Assembly (NCBI RefSeq): GCF_000150955.2
Contig: NC_011674.1
Coordinates: forward strand, 558,001-622,000
DNA length: 64,000 nucleotides
DNA from: Phaeodactylum tricornutum CCAP 1055/1
Taxonomy: Eukaryota; Bacillariophyta; Bacillariophyceae; Surirellales; Neidiaceae
Direction of reading: 5' to 3'
The translations under genes and the position numbers were made by a program. The notes under the pieces were generated by a model that saw only the letters and a program-made list of their open reading frames with translations, was not told the origin of the DNA and did no database searches. This document shows, piece after piece, positions 41,349 through 50,192 of this stretch. Numbering within the stretch: the first letter of the stretch is position 1; every line of letters begins with the position of its first letter.

Positions 41349-44080
41349 ATGGTGCTTCCAACAACCCCAACCCGCTCGGTTGTTCCAGTCGTTACCAACA
41401 GCATCGGTGGAAACAACAGCGAAAGCGTACGCACAATCAAAAATGTTAACCATTACCAGATCAGACTATCCATGACGTTCGCGTGGGGAGCAATCTTTGT
41501 CTCCAGCGTTTTCGGGTATTACATTGGATGTTTGAGCCGCATGCATGGATTGGGAAACCGGATGTTGCCGGAAGAATACTGTGATGACTCGGCGCACCCC
41601 GTATCTGACGCAAATTGCAAAGTCTCGCGCCTTCCACGGATCAAGCTACCAGCGGGAAAGTCTTTCCCCGATTCCATGTACACCAGCCAAAGCTATTCGA
41701 CCAAGAATGTTATTCTCAGTCATCACGAAATTTTGACCCGACAAGACAAAAACTTTCTTTCTTACGAAGTGGCCGATGCCGATTCGCTTCAAAGGCAACA
41801 GAAGACGATAAACAACAACACTCTTAACTTTGAGTCTCTCAATCGCAGAAATACAGAAAAGGAATTCGAAGACGATCATCAACCGACGGGTCAACATCTG
41901 TTGGTCGATATAGAAAATGTCGATGCCTCATTTTTGAACTCTGCTCATCAATTGGCTTTTGCTATGGTGGATGTAATTGAAATGAGTGGTTTGACTCTTT
42001 TGTCCTACCATTGCCATGGACTTGAACCTATCGGAGTAAGCTGTGTCGGAGTCCTACTGGAAAGCCACGTCTCCTTCCATACATGGCCAATTGAAGGTGT
42101 GATTACACTGGACCTCTTCACGTGCGGTCCACAACCGTTGCTGCCATTGGTGCCAATTTTGGAAAGACTGTTTGGTGTTCCCCGAGTCCCCAAACCTCTA
42201 GAGGGTACTCCCAAACCTCCCCGTACCGTATGGGTGCACAAGAAGCGAGGCTTCCGTCGCGATCGCGTCGGCGAAGCAGATGATACAGCTGATTTGGAGC
42301 ATTGGATGCTCGGAAACAGGGGCATGCAGCTAAAGAAGTTGGTGGCCACGGTAAATACTGAATTTCAGGATGTTTCCATTTACGACGTCATCAACACGCG
42401 CTTCGCGAGCGCTGAAGCGTACGAACGGTCGCTTGCTAGCGATGGTTCGTACGAGTCACAGCATCCAGAGCTTTTTCGTAAAGATCGTGTTCTCTATCTG
42501 GACAATGTCGTTCAGAGTCGATTGCTTGGAGAAACAGCCTACCACGAATCGTTGGTTCATCCAGCAATGTTTTCGCATCAAAACCCACGACGGGTCGCGA
42601 TCATTGGGGGAGGCGAAGGTGCGGCACTTCGCGAGGTTTTAAAGCACCGCACGGTAGAGATGGTGACAATGTTAGAGATTGATGAAGCTATGGTTAATGC
42701 GAGTCGGTCTTTTCTGAAAGAGTGGAGCGATTGTAGCAATATAGCCGGTGCTTCTGACTGCTGCTTTGACGACCCTAGGGCCGAAGTAGTCTTTACCGAT
42801 GCCGTCGTGTGGTTCGTGGAGCGATTTGGAAATCCGGACAAGGTCGACGAGGAGAGTCGCTTCGATGTCATCGTTATGGACGCACTGTAAGTTATGTCGG
42901 TGAAGTATTTTGTACGCACAGAGACTAGTACCTAATGACTCAAGATTTTGGATCGCTCAGTGCCTCTAGCACAAACACGGATTTTGCTGACAATTTATAC
43001 AACAGCGACGACATGGCATCCGCACTTTTCAACGCATTGACCCCACATGGTATTTTTGTAGCTCAGGTTGGAGAGCATGATTTCATATCCAATCCTCGAC
43101 GTCATTTGTCGCAAAGTGGACACCTTAACAGATTTATTGAGCACTTGGAAGAAGCAGAGTTTGAATCGATTAGGGAGTACACCGAAAGCCATGGGAACTT
43201 TATGAGTGCATGGTTTTTTGTGGTAGCGTTCAAGTCATCCGAAACCAAGGAGCGTTGGTACGCTAACGAAGCGGAGGTGACACTAGAAATTCGGAGCAGA
43301 GCTGTTCCAACTAGGTCTGGAAGTACTCCGTTCCTTTACTTTGATGGGGCATCCATGATGACTTATCAATTCTCGTCTCGTATTGCGAAGGAAATATTTT
43401 GTCGGAACAACCCCGCGCCACACTTTTGCGAAGAAGGCCACGAATTTATTCCAGATCTTCCGAATGCGCCCATTTCGGCTTTCGAAGAAAGACAATGGGA
43501 TATCGCAGGTGCAGGGCGAGGAGTCTCTTTCGAAGGCGACCATCCGAAGGACACGTACATTGCATTTGACGAAGGTGTTCACGATATGATGGTTTTTCTG
43601 CTCACTCTCCAATTGATTAAGAAAATGTCGGGCATTGACAATGAATACAATTCTTTGTTAAAAATCTTCGATATTTACATGTATGCCTACGGATTCTTTT
43701 CGGACTCTTATGGCTTGGCCAGCAGCTCTGTCGACCCCGGTATTCCAACCTTTATCAATCACGGATGCAACGGTACCAATGTCATAGGTGTACAGGATCC
43801 GACAATTACCGAATTGACGGTTAATCCGTTCGTATTGCCGGCTGATGAGCCGATGGAGTCGACTGTATTCAATCCCTACATTAAACGAAATCACCTGATT
43901 TTTTCAAACGCTAAAGAGAAGACCTCCCTTAATGTATCGGCATGGACCGAGCTGACGGACAATTACTTGGCATACGCCACCAAGGAGTGGGCCAAATACG
44001 TCAATGACTTGAAGGGGCAATGCGCACACAAGCATGAAGACCTAGTCACCATTTATAAACAGCAAGAGAGCCAGTCGTAA
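41349..44080 (+). CDS. AdoMet decarboxylase - aminopropyltransferase - SET-like fusion (long-chain polyamine synthesis)
   Basis: Exons 41349-42886 and 42961-44080 give 885 residues; the intron is 74 nt. A TM anchor lies at about 41-60. Residues about 180-270 are a bacterial-type S-adenosylmethionine decarboxylase: LLESHVSFHTWP has the pyruvoyl-forming Ser (S239) and LDLFTCG the catalytic Cys (C259). Residues about 325-600 are a spermidine-synthase-like aminopropyltransferase (RVAIIGGGEGAALREVLKH, VIVMDAL, DFADNLYNSDD). The last 250 residues are SET-like: AGRGVSFEGDHPKDTYIA and FINHGCNGTNVIG. The second Asp of the usual D-x-x-D-P motif is missing after VIVMDAL. Such fusions are known from diatoms and were proposed to build and N-methylate the long-chain polyamines of silica walls. 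The membrane anchor fits a secretory-pathway site. Confidence 0.88.
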
Positions 44081-44342
44081 AGACAGAGCAGGCCTGCCCC
44101 TGCTTCTTTGTCGGGACGTTTCTATGAAACGAATGTGCTGGTATGGCAGTGTTCTGATGTTTAATAGAATCGCTTGTCTTACTCATAAGCTAGAAGTTAC
44201 AGCTTCTGAAGATCGTGTGGCAGAGATTATTTTAAATATCGTCGTTTGCCTTGTGCTGTCGGTGGTTCGCACATGGGTTACTGGGCGAATGTAAATAATC
44301 AGCGCTAACTGATTGTGAAAATCATGAATGGGTCAGTGTATA

Positions 44343-45134
44343 TTAGGCCGAATGTCTATCGTGTATTGGCCCGTTCTTAACCTCACAGTCAATGGATATT
44401 CGCTTTCTGTAACACGTGTAGTCGGTATCGTTAGCTAAAAGGAATCGACCGGCTAAAAGCGATCTCGCCGACAATTTTTTAGTTGAGGCCGCGTAGTCCC
44501 CGGGTACTGAAAGATTGTAACCTAGTCTTTTCGTATACCATGTACGTAGGCGCTCCTTATGCGCATGGTCGCCAGATGACGGTGCCAGCAGATCGATTCG
44601 CAAGAACCGGCAGGATTGTTCGTGCAAGTGCTGTTCGGCAGCGTTTACCAACATACGACCCAGTCCACGGCCTTGGTGGGACAATTCGATTGCCAAGCAA
44701 CCCCATTCACCAGTGTAGTCGCTATTTTGTCTCCTGTCATCGGTGCAAGCATGATCCACGACAAACGCCCTCACGCAACCTAAAATTGTCTTGAGCTTAG
44801 TACAGCTGTGGTCGTTGTTGGTACTACTTGTTTGGCTTTCAAGCAAGATGATCATTTGCTGTGCTTGTATCATGTCACGGACTTCTGATTCTTTGGCTCG
44901 TACCAGGGGAAACTTTGGTGAATCATCAAGAATTCCCTGTTCGCCTACTTTGTAGGCTTGATTGAGAATGGTGGCAATGAGCGGAATATCATCCTCAACT
45001 CTGGCTAATCTGGTGGTGAAGTATTTCGATCCATCTGTTGCAGTCGTCAAGGGCGTCCTTGTGTCCGAGTCAATGTCACCCACTGTGCAGGTGTTACTTT
45101 CGACGTCTTTAACTTGCAATTCTTGCATATTCAT
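44343..45134 (-). CDS. GNAT-family N-acetyltransferase
   Basis: This 263-residue single-exon protein has a GNAT fold. The acetyl-CoA loop is QGRGLG within CLAIELSHQGRGLGRMLV at about residues 148-165, followed by the LRIDLLAP strand and YTKRLGY near the end of the domain. The opening strand is TRLARVEDDIPLIATIL at about 41-57. An insert of about 20 residues rich in Thr, Ser and Asn (about 103-112) lies in a loop. There is no targeting signal. The substrate is unknown. It converges on the polyamine fusion gene, with 262 bp between stops. Confidence 0.82.
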   Translation of the reverse strand: MNMQELQVKDVESNTCTVGDIDSDTRTPLTTATDGSKYFTTRLARVEDDIPLIATILNQAYKVGEQGILDDSPKFPLVRAKESEVRDMIQAQQMIILLESQTSSTNNDHSCTKLKTILGCVRAFVVDHACTDDRRQNSDYTGEWGCLAIELSHQGRGLGRMLVNAAEQHLHEQSCRFLRIDLLAPSSGDHAHKERLRTWYTKRLGYNLSVPGDYAASTKKLSARSLLAGRFLLANDTDYTCYRKRISIDCEVKNGPIHDRHSA

Positions 45135-45867
45135 GGCAGTTAAGATGTTGTAGAGTTATAGATCCAGAACTCGTCAGCGGTTTGAATAGCACCTGTCTCT
45201 GAGAATAAAGGCAGGAAACTGTATGTTAGATGAGATTGTGAATGGCGAGGAAAAGGTATGACACACTCTTTCTTATCCTCTTCCCGACGACTACCATACA
45301 TTTGGTTATCGAAAGAGACATGTGGCGAGGACTTGATTTACTGTCAATAAGGTATGATTTCGGTGTAACTGTAAAGTCTTCCCGCATGCTAAGCAAGACA
45401 AAGCTTTGCATCCAAACACTAGTTAGCTAAACACTGCAGAACGTAAAAAACATAAATAAAAGCTGAAATGGGCCCTATTGAAAAATGCAAATAGCTTATC
45501 TTCGTTATTTCTGACATGTGCCAAATTTATATAGAGATACCTTATCCTGCCTGGTCATCCAATTTACTACTGTCAAGGCGCTTCCAAAATTGTCTTCTTT
45601 CCTTCACTGTCAGTCCCTCCATTCCGAAACAACGGCATTCACAGCGACACTGGGCCTTTAGCAGTAAATTTTTTGACGTTATCTGACACCGTGCGCTAGT
45701 AGATTTTGTGCTGTGCCCTGGTCAATGGTCCATTAACAAAGAAGGATTAGGAACGATTGTGTTGCGTTTCCAATGATTTTTGCATTTATCACTTCACTCT
45801 TTTATTGGACAGTCTGAGAAGGAATCGGGTGCGACCTTTTTCTTTTTGAAAAGAAAAACTTAGCAGT
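45135..45867. promoter_or_regulatory. Divergent region with palindromic motifs, 733 bp
   Basis: An exact TTNACWGTNAA copy lies at 45337-45347 (TTTACTGTCAA). Related copies are TAACTGTAA at 45366-45374, ACTGTCA at 45569-45575 and TTCACTGTCAG at 45603-45613. A single TGACGT lies near 45674. No gene is seen. Confidence 0.4.
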
Positions 45868-48800
45868 ATGGACTCGTTCGGTAGCTTTGATCAGATTGAA
45901 GGATCGGACGCGATTCCGCGCTACGATCAAATGGGTCGATTGCTTTCGCCAGACGAACGCGAACAAATTGCTCGTAGGAAAGGTTTGTGCATGCGCTGTG
46001 GAATGAAAACGCATCAGGGTGCCTTCAAACGTCCCTTGACGGACGATAACTGTTACAAAGGAACCTGCATTCGTTGCAACCCCAATGCCGTCCCTAAACG
46101 TGTGTTGGAGTCATGGAATCTCAAAAATCGACCGGCCAATGTGCAGTTGGTGAGTGGAGCGGCACAGGCCAATGCTGTGGCTTCTGGCATTACTCTGCAT
46201 GGGAAACATCTTTTGAAAAAAGCCACACGCTCAGTTATGGCTGCGGGGCGAGCTACCAATAAAAATGGACGAGTGATTCCTACAGGACCTTCGACAACAA
46301 TCGCATTCACGAGTGAACATTCAACATCTTCCAACTTGAAAACGGGTTCTGGTACGAGTTCAGAAGCGCAGTCTTCACAGACTCCATTACCCCAAAAATC
46401 AGCGCCTCTGCTACATGCTCAAGATCTGCATCAACCCTGGATCGAAGGAAAAAGGCCATCAGCCCATATACCCAGCCTGCACTCGGAATCAAGCAGTATG
46501 CGCCAAACGTCGACATCGACTATTGGAAAACTCAGTCCGACTGTTTCCGACCGATCCTTGTACAGTGCAGAGTCATTTGCAAGTTCCGCCAGTCACGTGT
46601 CAACTAAATGTGCTGCTTCTGGATGCGGAATTGGCACTAACAATGGTAATTGTGGCCGCGAACCAAGTGTGGGTGCCGACCAAAATGCGAACGATGATTT
46701 GATGGCATCGGAGTACCGTCAAAAGCCTGCCAAATCGGCTGGTCTTTCCAATAGCGTACGATTGAATTCGTCGCGTAATGATCTAGATCTAAGCTCTCCT
46801 TCCAACATCCGTTCTAAGTATCTCTCAAACAGATCACACAGCAAGATGATAGAAGACGACTGGACCGGGGGTTCTCAGGAAATGACTCATCATACAATCA
46901 TCGAAACTTTGAGAGCGGCCCGAGCTGATCCAGTAAAACTCCGTCAAGCTCTACACGTGTTGCGAAATGGCCTCGAAGTGGATTTGGACGGAAGCTTAAT
47001 TATTATTGCAAGAGATATTTTGTCCCAGTATGTTTTTGATCCAAGCATTGCCGATGCCGCGTGTGGGGCTGTCTGGAGAATTACCACTCTGGAGGATTCG
47101 CTTAAATCCCTGGCGATCGAATCAGGAATCGTTGGACTCCTAGTCGATGCCCTGAAAGCGCATCATGAGGATGCAACACTTTGTGAATGGGCACTCGGTG
47201 CGTTAACAACGCTTGCGTGTAGTCCCTTCACGAAAAGCGACTTGGCGAAGACTGGAGTGATTGAAGCTGTTTTGGAATTGCTCGACTTTCATCAAAATTC
47301 GGCCGGAATCTTGGAATGGACATCCCGGTGCTTGCACAACCTCGTACATCAATACGTGGTACTTGATGTTGAAGCTGCCGAGGAGGAAATGCAAGCGCAA
47401 ATCAAAAAGAATATTTCCAGCATCATTGAAGCCAACGGCGTTTCTACGCTCCTTAACGCAATGAAGCTTCATGCTACCGAGCCAATTGCGCTGCTATGGG
47501 CGACAAAGCTCATGTGGCGTCTTTTCGGTCGTAAGGAAGAAAGTTCCACTGTGCGAGTCTTATTTCAATTGCGTCAGGACGGATTCGTTCCTCTCTCCAC
47601 AAAGCTGCTACGACAGCAGTCTACGAGCAGTGAACTTTTCCAACTTATATCTCGATTAGTCTGTATGTTGTTGTTGAAGATGGATGATGGAGCGTTGTAT
47701 GAAACTGCCTCGGTTGCCATGCCGTCTATTGTTCGTCAAATGGAAGAGTTCAAAGACGACGAAACGTTGCAAGAGGCCGGATGTCGACTGCTTTGCGCTC
47801 TCAGCACCGGTGGCGAATCAGTACAAGAAAATTTAAAGGAAGCGGATGGAATCTTGGCAATTGTGAAGACTATGGAGCGTCTTCCTGAAAATTTGATGCT
47901 ATTGACAAGAGCTGGCTGGTGCTTATGGCGGCTATCCGCCAATCCCTCGCTGTTTGATTCAGGCCTTGTGGAGAAATCCTTACAAGCATTGAGCAGTGCT
48001 ATGGACAGCCACAGGGACTCTGTCGATCTATTGGTGTCGACGTGTGGATTCTCGAGAAATAGTACCATGGTAGATGGCGTGTCGCCTACTGCTTATCCTT
48101 TAGATGTTATTTTTCGGTGGTTGACAACGGAGGGGCAAGCAAGCCATTATAAAGTACAGGCATCACAAGCTTTGCATACTTTATCGAGAAAATACAACGA
48201 TTTCTTGCATCTGCTCAACGAAAGCGTCGGTATCCCAAGGATGATTGCATCTCTTCGCGATCCACAATCTTGTTGCCGTATTGATATTTGCTGCATTCTG
48301 ACAGTCCTGGCCAGAAATTCAGAAGACTCACGCCAAATGCTCGCATCTGCTGATGTTGTCCAGACAGCTTTAGCAGAGCTCGCCGAAACAAATGATCTCA
48401 ACTGGAAGGCTTGTCTCCTGCGACTCGTTTCTACAATTTTGGTGTCAGAATGTGCCCTACAGATTGACGTTCCTATACATGCTATTCAAACAGCAATTGG
48501 TGGAGTGGAAGGGAGCACATTTGATCCTTCCTTAAGCGAGTTAGCGTGCATATGTGTTCGCAACCTGCTTTTGACACCTAATTCACGCGTTGGTGTCGAA
48601 GGGTTGGTGAAAGCTATGACAGACACTATTGATACATGTGCCGTCTCCGACAGCCTCTGTATAGAGGCGTGCTATGTAATTTGGGCCCTGACCTCAAAGT
48701 ACTCCGATCGGAATCCATCCGAATTGTCTGCTATGATGACGTCTTTAATTGGACTTATGGGTAAGTTTATGGAACCGCTTAATCTTGAGATCCAGTCCGC

Positions 48801-50133
48801 TGCAGCTGGCACTCTAGCTAGTGTACTCGCATCTATAGTACGCTCTCCTATCCCTTTGAAGGTTCAAGATGTTGAAGTGGTCATATCGGTCATTTATAAG
48901 ATCATCGATACTAAGCCCGGAGCATCCGAAGCAATTGAACATCTACTCGCCGTTTTGTGGAATTGCTGCCTTGTGGACGAGAATACTCTCGTTCAAGGTG
49001 GTGTAGTTGTCGCAGTTATCGATACTATGGTCGACAACGAAAGCAATTTGCAAATTCAGGAGCGTGGTTGCACAATCCTCGCATTGCTTGCATCTGCGGA
49101 GAATTTGGAGGTAAACTTTAGCATCGCTGAAACCAATGGTGTCGAGCTGCTGGTTAGTGCGCTTGCCGTATTCGGGGACAACGTAAATGTCACGTTGCAG
49201 GCTTGTAAATGCTTCTCATATTTGAGTATCGATCCAGAGCTACGTGTGATGATCGTGGCCCAAGGAGGTCTCCGTCTGGTTGTTGTTGCGATAACGTCGA
49301 ATCCAGATAATGCCGAACTAGTGGGTTTCGCTTGCTCTACCCTCTTAAATTTGACCTTTGACGCTGAAGTATCTGCATACATTGGATCGGGGATCGTGGA
49401 CGCAATTGTACAGACTATGACTGGTCACTTAAAGTCAGCGCTTTTACAAGAAACAGGATTGGGAATTTTACAAAATATATCTATGCGCGGTCCGGATGAG
49501 AAGGCACGCATTGCTGAAGCTGGAGGAGTCGAAGCTGTCGTTTCAGTACTTAGGGAACATATTCGGTTACCGTCCGTTGTTGAACGTGGGCTTGCAACGT
49601 TGTGGAGTTTGGCAGTTCTTGACGAAAATCAGATACGAGTTGCGAATGCTGACGGCATCAATCTTGTGGTCAACTGCATGATGGCCCTGATCGAATATGA
49701 ACGAGTGCAAAAGCAAGGCTGCGGGTGTCTATGCGCACTGGCAGGTGATTCAACCAGTAAAGTTTTGCTTCGCAATGCCGGTGGATTGGATGCAATAGTT
49801 TTTGCCATGTGGGCTCATTTCAACAAAAGTGGAGTTCAAAAAGAAGGATGCAGAGCAATATCAAATCTTGTACATGATCCCGGAACGAATGAGATAATGC
49901 TAGTATCAGAGACTGAGGTTGGGGCGATACTATCTGCTATGAGAAGATTTCCTTCAGTGGCCGATTTGCAGATGCATGCTTGCTACTCTCTTCGAAACCT
50001 TACACTATCTGTGGACAATGTAGCTGTCGTACTTGGAAGTGCGGACGACATCCGCGAGCTCGTAGCCAAGGTTTCCTTACGAAACCCCGAATGCAGTCCA
50101 ATCGTCAACCAAATACTTTCTCATTTTGGATAA
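45868..50133 (+). CDS. Large armadillo-repeat protein with N-terminal Cys-rich motif
   Basis: This 1421-residue protein is encoded by one uninterrupted exon of 4266 nt. Residues about 35-75 hold a Cys cluster (C41, C44, C62, C67, C70: CMRCG, then PLTDDNCYKGTCIRCNP), likely a small zinc site; similar motifs occur in many diatom proteins. Residues about 90-320 are Ser/Thr-rich and disordered. From about 345 to the end the sequence is helical repeat: ARM-type units with recurring GCGCLCALA, GCRAISNL, ACYSLRNLT and CKCFSYLS cores. ARM arrays are protein-binding scaffolds. The binding partner and role are unknown. Confidence 0.85.
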   Translation: MDSFGSFDQIEGSDAIPRYDQMGRLLSPDEREQIARRKGLCMRCGMKTHQGAFKRPLTDDNCYKGTCIRCNPNAVPKRVLESWNLKNRPANVQLVSGAAQANAVASGITLHGKHLLKKATRSVMAAGRATNKNGRVIPTGPSTTIAFTSEHSTSSNLKTGSGTSSEAQSSQTPLPQKSAPLLHAQDLHQPWIEGKRPSAHIPSLHSESSSMRQTSTSTIGKLSPTVSDRSLYSAESFASSASHVSTKCAASGCGIGTNNGNCGREPSVGADQNANDDLMASEYRQKPAKSAGLSNSVRLNSSRNDLDLSSPSNIRSKYLSNRSHSKMIEDDWTGGSQEMTHHTIIETLRAARADPVKLRQALHVLRNGLEVDLDGSLIIIARDILSQYVFDPSIADAACGAVWRITTLEDSLKSLAIESGIVGLLVDALKAHHEDATLCEWALGALTTLACSPFTKSDLAKTGVIEAVLELLDFHQNSAGILEWTSRCLHNLVHQYVVLDVEAAEEEMQAQIKKNISSIIEANGVSTLLNAMKLHATEPIALLWATKLMWRLFGRKEESSTVRVLFQLRQDGFVPLSTKLLRQQSTSSELFQLISRLVCMLLLKMDDGALYETASVAMPSIVRQMEEFKDDETLQEAGCRLLCALSTGGESVQENLKEADGILAIVKTMERLPENLMLLTRAGWCLWRLSANPSLFDSGLVEKSLQALSSAMDSHRDSVDLLVSTCGFSRNSTMVDGVSPTAYPLDVIFRWLTTEGQASHYKVQASQALHTLSRKYNDFLHLLNESVGIPRMIASLRDPQSCCRIDICCILTVLARNSEDSRQMLASADVVQTALAELAETNDLNWKACLLRLVSTILVSECALQIDVPIHAIQTAIGGVEGSTFDPSLSELACICVRNLLLTPNSRVGVEGLVKAMTDTIDTCAVSDSLCIEACYVIWALTSKYSDRNPSELSAMMTSLIGLMGKFMEPLNLEIQSAAAGTLASVLASIVRSPIPLKVQDVEVVISVIYKIIDTKPGASEAIEHLLAVLWNCCLVDENTLVQGGVVVAVIDTMVDNESNLQIQERGCTILALLASAENLEVNFSIAETNGVELLVSALAVFGDNVNVTLQACKCFSYLSIDPELRVMIVAQGGLRLVVVAITSNPDNAELVGFACSTLLNLTFDAEVSAYIGSGIVDAIVQTMTGHLKSALLQETGLGILQNISMRGPDEKARIAEAGGVEAVVSVLREHIRLPSVVERGLATLWSLAVLDENQIRVANADGINLVVNCMMALIEYERVQKQGCGCLCALAGDSTSKVLLRNAGGLDAIVFAMWAHFNKSGVQKEGCRAISNLVHDPGTNEIMLVSETEVGAILSAMRRFPSVADLQMHACYSLRNLTLSVDNVAVVLGSADDIRELVAKVSLRNPECSPIVNQILSHFG

Positions 50134-50192
50134 AAGGTTGTCGCTAGTAAAAAGAAAAGACTCAAGTGTAGACTAAACGCGCCCGTTTGCTC

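Noticed and set aside
41012-41440. 142-codon minus-strand frame overlapping the start of the polyamine fusion gene
   Set aside because: No domain, TM pattern or family likeness. It overlaps a strongly supported gene on the other strand.
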